From contig BJUU01000016.1 of the NCBI GenBank assembly GCA_007988785.1, positions 1 through 63,661 on the forward strand: DNA of 63,661 bases. Reading direction: 5' to 3'. The translations under genes and the position numbers were made by a program. Below are positions 27,685 through 34,872 of the stretch, piece by piece (the first letter of the stretch is position 1; each line of letters opens with the position of its first letter). Source of the stretch: Agrococcus baldri. GTDB lineage: Bacteria > Actinomycetota > Actinomycetes > Actinomycetales > Microbacteriaceae. The notes below the pieces were generated by a model, which had not been told where the DNA came from, did not search any database, and was given only the letters and a program-made list of their open reading frames with translations.

Positions 27685-28620
27685 GTGATCACGGCAGCGG
27701 CAGACGGCTCCTCGCTCGGCAACCCCGGCCCCACCGGCTGGGGCTGGTACATCGACGACGAGCGCTGGGCCGCGGGCGGGCAGCGCACGGGCACGAACAA
27801 CATCGGCGAGCTCTCGGCCGTGCTCGACCTGCTGCGGCAGACCGAGGGCGTCGACGAGCTGCACGTGCTGTGCGACAGCCAGTACGTCATCAAGGCGATC
27901 ACGCAGTGGATGCCCGGCTGGAAGCGCAAGGGCTGGAAGAAGGCCGACGGCAAGCCGGTCATGAACGTCGAGCTCATGCAGGAGCTCGACCGGCTCATGG
28001 CGGCGCGGAGGGCTGCCGGCGGCGTCGTGCGCTTCGAGTGGGTGAAGGGCCATGCGGGCCACGTGCTCAACGAGGCCGCCGACCGGCTCGCGAACGGCGC
28101 GGCCGCCGCCTACCAGCGCGGCATGGTGCCGGATGCGGGGCCCGGGTTCGGCGGCGTCACGGCACCACCGGTGGCCGAGATCCCCGCCGTCGCCCTTCGG
28201 CAGGCGCAGGAACCGGAGCCTGCGGCCGAGCGCTCCTCGACCAGCGATGTCGACCTGTTCGACGGCCTCGACTTCCTCACCGACGAGCCGGCCGAGGCGG
28301 AGGTCGTGCGGCTCGAGCGCTCGCTGCTGAGCGACGAGGTGCGTGCCGACCCGGCGAGCGTCGCCGCGCTGCTGCACCCCGAGTGGGAGGAGATCGGCGC
28401 CTCCGGCCGCCGCTGGAGCCGCGACGAGCTGCTCGCCGAGATCGCGCCGCTGCCTGCGCCGGTCGAGCTCGAGCTGCTCGCGACGCACGAGCTCGGCGAG
28501 GACACGCTGCTCATCGTCTGGCGCTCGGTGGGCGCGGAGCCGGCGCTGCGCAGTTCGCTGTGGGTCCGCACCGGCGGTCGCTGGCGCCAGCGCTTCCACC
28601 AGGGAACCCCCCAGCGGTAG
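27685..28620 (+). CDS. Ribonuclease HI fused to a C-terminal DUF4440-like domain
   Basis: A 311-residue protein. Residues 1-145 form RNase H with all four carboxylates: Asp7 (AAADGSS), Glu42 (NNIGELSAV), Asp64 (LCDSQYV) and Asp133 (NEAADRLAN). The basic handle WKRKGWKKADGKPV is also present. Residues 205-311 look like a DUF4440/SnoaL-like domain (LLHPEWEEIGASGRRWS). The linker includes residues 170-187, encoded by a sequence resembling family B and A repeats (28193-28245). It should cut RNA in RNA-DNA hybrids. The role of the second domain is unknown. The start is GTG at 27685. Confidence 0.85.
   Translation: MITAAADGSSLGNPGPTGWGWYIDDERWAAGGQRTGTNNIGELSAVLDLLRQTEGVDELHVLCDSQYVIKAITQWMPGWKRKGWKKADGKPVMNVELMQELDRLMAARRAAGGVVRFEWVKGHAGHVLNEAADRLANGAAAAYQRGMVPDAGPGFGGVTAPPVAEIPAVALRQAQEPEPAAERSSTSDVDLFDGLDFLTDEPAEAEVVRLERSLLSDEVRADPASVAALLHPEWEEIGASGRRWSRDELLAEIAPLPAPVELELLATHELGEDTLLIVWRSVGAEPALRSSLWVRTGGRWRQRFHQGTPQR
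28193..28245 (+). repeat. Composite family B/A repeat inside the RNase HI gene linker
   Basis: The stretch CCCTTCGGCAGGCGCAGGA matches the hairpinless family B core (CCTTCGACAGGCTCAGGA) with a few changes. It is followed by GCCTGCGGC and GCGCTCCTCGACCAGC, the right half of family A. The run is in frame and encodes the low-complexity linker residues 170-187. Confidence 0.6.
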
Positions 28621-28630
28621 CGGGCGCGCA

Positions 28631-28680
28631 GTGTGCAGTTGCTGCGGCTGCAGACCGCAGAACGCGCAAGAAGTGCACAC
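28631..28680. terminator. Bipartite palindrome between convergent genes, possible bidirectional terminator
   Basis: GTGTGCA (28631-28637) pairs with TGCACAC (28674-28680). Inside, TTGC (28639-28642) pairs with GCAA (28666-28669), and TGCGG with CCGCA (28643-28647 and 28655-28659). It lies between the stop codons at 28620 and 28709. There is no T-run, as expected for very GC-rich genomes. It belongs to neither family A nor B. Confidence 0.5.
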
Positions 28681-28708
28681 CGGCCATCGTTGGACGGCGG
28701 GCGAGGCG

Positions 28709-30037
28709 TCAGCCGCCGAAGACGCTGATGGGCTTGACGATGTCGGCGTAGATGAGCAGTGCGCTCATGACGCCGAGCACCGCCGTGACCGCGAGCGTCA
28801 CCGGCACCCACTTGGCCGTGTCGAGGGGTGTGGCGACCTTCCCGCGCAGCTTCGCCCATCCGCGTCGCACCGCATCGACGATCGCGCCCAGCACGTGGCC
28901 GCCGTCGAGCGGCATGAGCGGGATGAGATTGAAGACGAACAGCGCGACGTTGAGGCTCGCGAGCAGCTGCACCATGGCGCTCATGCGCTCGAGGATGGGG
29001 ATCTGGTCGAGCGCCGCGATCTCGCCCGCCATGCGGCCGACGCCGACGACCGACATCGGGCCGTTCGGGTCGCGCTCCCCCGGGCCGAAGGCGGCTGCCG
29101 CCACGTCGACGAGGCGCTGCGGCAGGTTGATGATCAGCTCGCCGACGCGCACGACGTTGTCGCCGACGGCCGGCAGCACCGCCGTCACCGGCTGCTGCTC
29201 GACGACGTACTGCGGGCCGACGCCCACGAAGCCGATGGTCTCGGTGACGGGCTCGCCGCCCGACTCGACGACCTGTCCGAGGTCGTCGACGACGTACCGC
29301 TCGCTCTCGAGCGGCGTGACCTGCAGCGTCAGCTCGGCCCCGTCGCGCTCGACCACGAAGGGCACCTGCTGCCCGGCCAGATCGCGGATCGAGGCCTGGA
29401 TGGCCTCCCAGTCGTCGATCGGCTGCCCGGCGATCGACACGATCGTGTCGCCCGGCTCGATGCCCGCCTCGGCGGCGGGCGCGAGCGGGTCGCCCGACTC
29501 GCACTCGGTGCGGTCGGCGGATGCGGCGATGACGCACTGCGAGACGCTCGAGATCGTGGTCGAGGGCACGGCGATGCCGAAGCCGCAGAGCACGACGCCG
29601 TAGGCGACGACCGCGATCAGCAGGTTCATGAACGGCCCGCCGAGCATGATGACGATGCGCTTCCAGGTCGCCAGGCGCCAGAACGCCCGGTGCTCCTCGC
29701 CCTCGTTGATGGTGTCGGCGCTCGAGTCGCGCGCATCCTGCACGAGCGTGTCGAGGAATCCCGTCGACGCATCCCGCGACTCCTCGCCGGGCCTGCGGGG
29801 CGGGAACATGCCCGACATCGAGATGTAGCCGCCGAGCGGGATCCACTTCATGCCGTACTCGGTCTCGCCCTTGCGGAACGAGAAGATGGTCGGCCCGAAG
29901 CCGATCATCCACTGGCCGACGCGCACGCCGAAGAGCTTCGCGGGCCACAGGTGCCCGAGCTCGTGCAGGCCGATCGAGACGGCCAGGCCGACGACGACGA
30001 CGAGCACGCCGGCTATGAAGAGGAGGACGGCTTCCAT
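28709..30037 (-). CDS. Site-2-type intramembrane metalloprotease (RIP/RseP family)
   Basis: A 442-residue zinc protease cutting membrane proteins within the bilayer, typically anti-sigma factors. The zinc motif H25-E-L-G-H29 lies in the first membrane helix, and the third zinc ligand is in FNLIPLMPLDGGHVL near residue 385. One PDZ-like domain (about 190-280, with AGIEPGDTIVSIAGQPID) sits between. The start is ATG at 30037, nine bases after TACGCT. In mycobacteria the homologue (Rip1) sits between dxr and ispG. Here both junctions carry an inserted plus-strand gene. Confidence 0.93.
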   Translation of the reverse strand: MEAVLLFIAGVLVVVVGLAVSIGLHELGHLWPAKLFGVRVGQWMIGFGPTIFSFRKGETEYGMKWIPLGGYISMSGMFPPRRPGEESRDASTGFLDTLVQDARDSSADTINEGEEHRAFWRLATWKRIVIMLGGPFMNLLIAVVAYGVVLCGFGIAVPSTTISSVSQCVIAASADRTECESGDPLAPAAEAGIEPGDTIVSIAGQPIDDWEAIQASIRDLAGQQVPFVVERDGAELTLQVTPLESERYVVDDLGQVVESGGEPVTETIGFVGVGPQYVVEQQPVTAVLPAVGDNVVRVGELIINLPQRLVDVAAAAFGPGERDPNGPMSVVGVGRMAGEIAALDQIPILERMSAMVQLLASLNVALFVFNLIPLMPLDGGHVLGAIVDAVRRGWAKLRGKVATPLDTAKWVPVTLAVTAVLGVMSALLIYADIVKPISVFGG

Positions 30038-30046
30038 CGAACGGTC

Positions 30047-30093
30047 AGCGTAGCCGTGCTCGCTATGGAACCCACAGCGCACGGCCGTAGCGT
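30047..30093. promoter_or_regulatory. Divergent promoters of the site-2 protease and the lysozyme-like gene
   Basis: On the minus strand TACGCT (30052-30047) lies nine bases before the protease ATG. On the plus strand TAGCGT (30088-30093) lies six bases before the GTG at 30100. Both messages should have no or almost no leader. Confidence 0.42.
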
Positions 30094-30099
30094 TGCGCC

Positions 30100-30705
30100 G
30101 TGCCCTCCAGCCGACCGGTCGCCGAGCGCGTGCCCCGCAGCGGCGATGCGCGCGCCATCGTGCTGGGCGCGATCGGGCTGCTGCTCGTGGTGCTGCTCGC
30201 GTGGGTGATCACGCGGCCGGCGCCCGACCCGGTCACGCAGACGGCCGCCGTCGAGGGCGAGCTGCCGCGATCGGCCGCCGGCTGGGATCGCGGCCAGCTC
30301 GCGAACGCGGCCATCGTCATGCAGGCCGGCCGCGACCTGGGGCTGGACGAGCGCGACGTGCGCATCGGCGTCATGACCGCCATGGGCGAGTCGAGCCTGC
30401 GGGTCGTCGACCACGGCGACGATGCCGGCCCCGACTCGCGCGGCCTCTTCCAGCAGCGCACCGGCTGGGGCGAGTACGAGGTGCGCATGGATGCCTACGG
30501 CTCGGCCGTGCTCTTCTACCGGGCGCTCGCGCGGCTCGACGGCCGCGAGGAGCTCGCCCCGACCCGCGTCGCGCACGCGGTGCAGATCAACCTCGACCCC
30601 GACCACTACGCCCGCTGGTGGGATGACGCGGGGGCCGTGGTGGAGGCGGTCGATGCGGCGGATGTCGAGGTAGTGGTGACGCCGCGCGGGGCTTCGGTCT
30701 CGTGA
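30100..30705 (+). CDS. Membrane-anchored lysozyme/transglycosylase-like protein
   Basis: A 201-residue protein with one N-terminal membrane helix (about 19-37) and an extracytoplasmic domain. The domain has a lytic-transglycosylase-like pattern: MGESSLRVV, with Glu97 as possible catalytic acid, then GPDSRGLFQQR about 15 residues later, resembling the ES...GLxQ pattern of SLT and goose-lysozyme folds. A wall role is an inference. The start is GTG at 30100. The last two residues and stop (GTC TCG TGA) are supplied by the first bases of a family A repeat. Confidence 0.7.
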   Translation: MPSSRPVAERVPRSGDARAIVLGAIGLLLVVLLAWVITRPAPDPVTQTAAVEGELPRSAAGWDRGQLANAAIVMQAGRDLGLDERDVRIGVMTAMGESSLRVVDHGDDAGPDSRGLFQQRTGWGEYEVRMDAYGSAVLFYRALARLDGREELAPTRVAHAVQINLDPDHYARWWDDAGAVVEAVDAADVEVVVTPRGASVS

Positions 30706-30781
30706 CGCGTGCCGGCTTCGCCGGCGCGCTCCTCGACCTACGCAGACGCGTGCCGGCTTCGCCGGCGCGCTCCTCGACCTG
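30696..30781 (+). repeat. Family A palindromic element, one full and one partial copy
   Basis: The first copy begins GGTCTCGTGACGCG at 30696 and ends CTCCTCGACCTA at 30739. A second, lacking the left end, runs from about 30742 to 30781. Hairpin arms are GCCGGC around TTC, different from the TGC-loop arms at 17 and 18 kb but still self-complementary. The element fills the gap between convergent stop codons. Confidence 0.87.
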
Positions 30782-30784
30782 CTG

Positions 30785-31888
30785 CTAGCGGTCGACGCCG
30801 CAGACCTCATCGGCGACGCGGCGCGCCCAGCGCTCCGCCGCGAGCACGCCCTCGAGCGTCAGCTCGCCCGGCTCGTGCTGCTCGAGCACCCGCTCGATCG
30901 CCGGGATGATGTCGAGGAAGCCGATCTCGCCGGCGTGGAAGGCGTGCACCGCCTGCTCGTTCGCGGCGTTGAACACCGCCGGGAAGGTCGAGCCCGCCCG
31001 CCCGACGCGCTTCGCGAGCGCCACCGCAGGGAAGGCCTCCTCGTCGAGCGGCTCGAACTCCCAGCTCGAGCTGCGCGTCCAGTCGAGCGGCGCGCCGACG
31101 CCCGGGATGCGGTGTGGCCAGTCGAGGCCGAGCGAGAGCGGCAGCCGCATGTCGGGCGGCGAGGCCTGCACGATCGTCGAGCCGTCGACGAACTCGACCA
31201 TCGAGTGCACGATCGACTGCGGGTGCACCGTCACGTCGATCCGCTCGTACGGCACGTCGAACAGCAGGTGCGCCTCGATCACCTCGAGGCCCTTGTTCAC
31301 GAGCGTCGCCGAGTTGGTCGTGACCATCGGGCCCATCGCCCACGTGGGGTGCGCGAGCGCATCCGCCGGTGAGACGTCGGCCATGCGCTGCCGGCTCCAG
31401 CCGCGGAACGGGCCACCGGATGCGGTGAGCACGAGCCGCCGCACCTCGCTCTGCTCGCCGGGGCCGTGCGCGCCCGATCGCAGGCACTGCGCGATCGCCG
31501 AGTGCTCGGAGTCGACCGGCACGATCTGGCCGGGCTGCGCGCGCGCCATGACCATGTCGCCGCCGGCGATGAGCGACTCCTTGTTGGCGAGCGCGAGGGT
31601 GCGTCCGGCGTCGAGCGCCGCGAGCGTCGGCGCGAGCCCGACGGAGCCGGTGATGCCGTTGACCACGACGTCGGCCTCGACCGACTCGATCATGGTGACC
31701 GCCGCATCCGCCCCCAGCGCCGCCTCGCAGCCGAACTCGGCCTGCTGCGCCTCGAGCCCTGCCCGGTCGCTGCCGGCGATGAGGCCGACGACCTCGAAGC
31801 GGTCGGCGTTCGCGCGGATGACGTCGAGCGTCTGCACGCCGATCGAGCCGGTGGAGCCCAGCAGGATGACCCGGCGCCTCGCGCTCAC
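30785..31888 (-). CDS. dxr: 1-deoxy-D-xylulose-5-phosphate reductoisomerase
   Basis: A 367-residue NADPH-dependent enzyme making MEP from DXP, the first committed step of the MEP pathway. The nucleotide motif [17 protein letters not shown] opens the protein. [15 protein letters not shown], the metal-site PVDSEHSAI and the [10 protein letters not shown] loop are canonical, and the C-terminal helical domain is complete. The frame is open far upstream, so I use the GTG at 31888, which overlaps the OsmC-gene stop (GTGA). The stop is four bases from family A repeats. Confidence 0.95.
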   Translation of the reverse strand: MSARRRVILLGSTGSIGVQTLDVIRANADRFEVVGLIAGSDRAGLEAQQAEFGCEAALGADAAVTMIESVEADVVVNGITGSVGLAPTLAALDAGRTLALANKESLIAGGDMVMARAQPGQIVPVDSEHSAIAQCLRSGAHGPGEQSEVRRLVLTASGGPFRGWSRQRMADVSPADALAHPTWAMGPMVTTNSATLVNKGLEVIEAHLLFDVPYERIDVTVHPQSIVHSMVEFVDGSTIVQASPPDMRLPLSLGLDWPHRIPGVGAPLDWTRSSSWEFEPLDEEAFPAVALAKRVGRAGSTFPAVFNAANEQAVHAFHAGEIGFLDIIPAIERVLEQHEPGELTLEGVLAAERWARRVADEVCGVDR

Positions 31889-32367
31889 GCGACGACCCGA
31901 CCGTCGACCAGGATGGTCGGCTCGTGCAGCACCGGGAAGCTCACCGACGAGGCGATGAAGCAGTCCTTGGCCGCCTGCCCGTGCGCGTCCAGCGCATCCG
32001 CCGCCTGGGACGCATCCGTGATCGTCACCTGCGGCCGCAGCAGCGCCTGGGTGAAGCGCCCACCCGTGCCGGCGGTCTCCATGGTGCCGCTCGCGGCGTC
32101 GCGGTAGGCGGTGACGACGATGCCGCGGCTGGCGGCCTGGTGCAGGTAGCTGAGCATGTGGCACTGCGCGAGCGCGCTCAGCAGCAGCTGCTCGGGGTTG
32201 TGTCGGGCGCGGTCGCCGCGGAAGGTCTTGTCGGCCGAGCCCAGGATGTCGGGCAGCCCGTCGATGCGCACCACGTGATCGCGCGTGTAGGAGCGGTAGT
32301 CGGCGGTGCCCGCGTCGCCCGCGCCCGTCCACTCGACCTCGACGGCGTAGCTGTGCTGCATCGGCAT
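31885..32367 (-). CDS. OsmC/Ohr-family protein
   Basis: A 160-residue OsmC-fold protein, probably a thiol-dependent hydroperoxide reductase. The segment [20 protein letters not shown] contains the first conserved Cys and the family P-E-x-L-L pattern. The second peroxidatic-pair Cys is in [15 protein letters not shown]. Length is typical. The ATG at 32367 follows TAGGCT by six bases. It leads an operon with dxr through a four-base overlap, an unusual pairing that may link isoprenoid synthesis to oxidative-stress transcription. Confidence 0.88.
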   Translation of the reverse strand: MPMQHSYAVEVEWTGAGDAGTADYRSYTRDHVVRIDGLPDILGSADKTFRGDRARHNPEQLLLSALAQCHMLSYLHQAASRGIVVTAYRDAASGTMETAGTGGRFTQALLRPQVTITDASQAADALDAHGQAAKDCFIASSVSFPVLHEPTILVDGRVVA

Positions 32368-32373
32368 GCCGCC

Positions 32374-32419
32374 AGCCTAGGCCCGCTCGCTGTCGGCGGC
32401 ACGGCGCGCGGCGTAGGAT
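32374..32419. promoter_or_regulatory. Divergent leaderless promoters of the OsmC gene and the aminotransferase
   Basis: TAGGCT on the minus strand (32379-32374) lies six bases before the OsmC-gene ATG. TAGGAT on the plus strand (32414-32419) lies six bases before the aminotransferase ATG at 32426. The gap between start codons is 58 bases. Confidence 0.5.
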
Positions 32420-32425
32420 TCGAGC

Positions 32426-33760
32426 ATGACTGACATCGCCGCCCCCGCCCTCACCCGCTCGGTCACGACCGAGATCCCCGGCCCCAACTCGCGCGCGCTG
32501 CTCGAGCGCAAGGCCGCCGCGGTCGCGCAGGGCATCCCGCACCAGCTGCCCGTCTTCATCGCCGAGGCGCACGACGCGATCATCACCGACGTCGACGGCA
32601 ACCGCTTCATCGACCTCGGCTGCGGCATCGGCGTGACGACCATCGGCCACACCAACGACGCGGTGGTGGATGCGGTGCGCGAGCAGGTGGGCAAGCTCAC
32701 GCACTCGCTGTTCGGCACCACGCCCTACGAGCCCTACGTGCGGGTGGCCGAGTACCTGGCGAAGCACACGCCGGGTGACCACGCGAAGAAGTCGTTCTTC
32801 GTGAACTCGGGCTCGGAGGCGGTCGAGAACGGCGTGAAGATCGCCCGCAAGTTCACGGGCCGTCGCGCGGTCGCCGTCGTCGAGCACGGCTACCACGGCC
32901 GCACGAACCTGACGATGACGATGAACTACAAGCCGGCGCCCTACGCGACCGGCATGGGGCCGCTCGCCTCCGACATCTTCCACGCACCGGGCTCGTACCC
33001 GCTGCAGGACGGGCTGGACGGCGCCGAGGCGGCCGAGCGCACCCAGTACTACCTCGAGAAGCACGTGGGCGTGAGCGACCTCTCCTGCCTCGTGATCGAG
33101 CCGATCCAGGGCGAGGGCGGCTTCATCGTGCCCGCCGACGGCTACCTGCCGGCGATGCAGGAGTGGTGCACCGCCAACGGCGTCGTGATGATCGCCGACG
33201 AGGTGCAGTCGGGCATCACGCGCACCGGCAGGACCTTCGCTGCCGAGCACTTCGGCTGGGTGCCCGACATGGTGCTCTCGGCCAAGGGCATCGCGGGCGG
33301 CCTGCCGCTCGCGGGCGTCACCGGCCGCGCCGAGATCATGGACTCCGTGCACACCGGCGGCATCGGCGGCACCTTCGGCGGCAACCCGGTCGCGTGCGCC
33401 GCCGCGGTTGCGGTCTTCGAGCAGATCGAGTCGAACGACCTGAACGGCGAGGCGCAGCGCATCGAGCGCGTCATGCGGCCGCTGCTCGACGAGCTCGCCG
33501 AGCAGCACGCCGAGATCATCGAGGTGCGCGGCAAGGGCGCGATGCTCGCCATCGAGTTCATCGACCCCGCCACCGGCGCGCCGATCCCGACCGCCCCGAT
33601 CTCGCAGGCCGCGGGCCTCGAGGGCGTGCTCGTGCTCACCGCCGGCACCGACTACAACGTGCTGCGCTTCCTGCCGAGCCTGGCGATCACCGACGAGCAG
33701 ATCCGCGACGCGATCGAGGTCATCGGCCGCGCGATCGCGTCGACCAAGAGCGCAGCCTGA
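32426..33760 (+). CDS. gabT: 4-aminobutyrate aminotransferase-like class III transaminase
   Basis: A 444-residue PLP enzyme of the class III omega-transaminases. [20 protein letters not shown] is the cofactor phosphate region. [11 protein letters not shown] carries the PLP-ring Asp, and the PLP lysine is in [15 protein letters not shown]. The closest known type is GABA transaminase, giving succinate semialdehyde. The amino acceptor cannot be read from sequence. Translational coupling (TGATG) to alanine dehydrogenase suggests pyruvate as acceptor with alanine recycled. No succinate-semialdehyde dehydrogenase is adjacent. Confidence 0.9.
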   Translation: MTDIAAPALTRSVTTEIPGPNSRALLERKAAAVAQGIPHQLPVFIAEAHDAIITDVDGNRFIDLGCGIGVTTIGHTNDAVVDAVREQVGKLTHSLFGTTPYEPYVRVAEYLAKHTPGDHAKKSFFVNSGSEAVENGVKIARKFTGRRAVAVVEHGYHGRTNLTMTMNYKPAPYATGMGPLASDIFHAPGSYPLQDGLDGAEAAERTQYYLEKHVGVSDLSCLVIEPIQGEGGFIVPADGYLPAMQEWCTANGVVMIADEVQSGITRTGRTFAAEHFGWVPDMVLSAKGIAGGLPLAGVTGRAEIMDSVHTGGIGGTFGGNPVACAAAVAVFEQIESNDLNGEAQRIERVMRPLLDELAEQHAEIIEVRGKGAMLAIEFIDPATGAPIPTAPISQAAGLEGVLVLTAGTDYNVLRFLPSLAITDEQIRDAIEVIGRAIASTKSAA

Positions 33761-34872
33761 TGCGCATCGGGGTCCCGCGCGAGGTCAAGCCAGACGAAGC
33801 GCGGGTCGCCCTGACGGCCACCGGCGCGACCGAGCTCGTCGCGCGCGGCCACGAGGTGGTCGTCGAGGCCGGCGCGGGCGTCGGCAGCGGGATCCCGGAT
33901 GCGGCCTACGAGGCCGCCGGTGCGCAGATCGTGGCCTCGGCGGGCGAGGCGTGGGCCGCCGAGCTGGTGCTGAAGGTGAAGGAGCCGATCGCGGCAGAGC
34001 TCGGCTTCCTGCGCGACGACCTGACGCTGTTCGCCTACCTGCACCTGGCGGCGGCGCCCGAGCTCGCGCAGGCGCTCATCGAGCGCGGCACCACGGCGAT
34101 CGCCTACGAGACGGTGCGCGCGCCCGACGGCTCGCTGCCGATGCTCGCGCCCATGAGTGAGGTGGCAGGCCGGCTCTCGGTCACGCAGGGCGCCTCGCTG
34201 CTCACCGCCCCCGCGGGCGGTGCCGGCCTGCTGCTGGGCGGCGTGCCCGGCACCCGCGCGGGCCACACGGTGGTGCTCGGCGGCGGCGTCGCCGGCACCT
34301 CGGCGGTCGAGATGGCCGTCGGCCTCGGCTCGCGCGTCACGGTGCTCGACGTCTCGCTCCCCCGCCTGCGGCAGTTCGATGCCATCTACGGCGGCCGCGT
34401 CGAGACGCTGCACTCGAACCGCGTCACCGTCGAGGCCGCCGTGCGCGACGCCGACCTGGTGATCGGCTCGGTGCTCATCCCCGGCGCGAAGGCCCCCAAG
34501 CTCGTCACGAACGAGATGGTCGCGGCCATGCGACCCGGCTCGGTGCTCGTCGACATCGCCATCGACCAGGGCGGCTGCTTCGCCGACTCGCGGCCCACGA
34601 CCCACCGCGAGCCGACCTTCCGGGTGCACGAGACAGTCTTCGCGTGCGTCACGAACCTGCCCGGTGCCGTGCCGCGCACCTCGACCGAGGCGCTCACGAA
34701 CGCCACCCTGCACGCCACGATGCGGCTCGCCGACCTGGGCTGGCGCGAGGCGCTGTCGGCGGATGCGGGCCTGGCGGCGGGCCTCAACACCACCGGCGGG
34801 CAGGTGGCCAACCCCGCCGTCGCGGCGGCGCTCGAGGCTCAGGCGGCACCGCTCGCCTCGCTGCTCGGGTAG
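33760..34872 (+). CDS. ald: Alanine dehydrogenase
   Basis: A 370-residue NAD-dependent enzyme interconverting alanine with pyruvate and ammonia. [18 protein letters not shown] opens the protein. The substrate lysine is in LVLKVKEP, the catalytic His in [12 protein letters not shown], the NAD loop in [16 protein letters not shown], and the catalytic Asp in [19 protein letters not shown]. The ATG shares bases with the aminotransferase stop. The last 34 bases overlap the end of the convergent FtsK-like gene. Confidence 0.95.
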   Translation: MRIGVPREVKPDEARVALTATGATELVARGHEVVVEAGAGVGSGIPDAAYEAAGAQIVASAGEAWAAELVLKVKEPIAAELGFLRDDLTLFAYLHLAAAPELAQALIERGTTAIAYETVRAPDGSLPMLAPMSEVAGRLSVTQGASLLTAPAGGAGLLLGGVPGTRAGHTVVLGGGVAGTSAVEMAVGLGSRVTVLDVSLPRLRQFDAIYGGRVETLHSNRVTVEAAVRDADLVIGSVLIPGAKAPKLVTNEMVAAMRPGSVLVDIAIDQGGCFADSRPTTHREPTFRVHETVFACVTNLPGAVPRTSTEALTNATLHATMRLADLGWREALSADAGLAAGLNTTGGQVANPAVAAALEAQAAPLASLLG

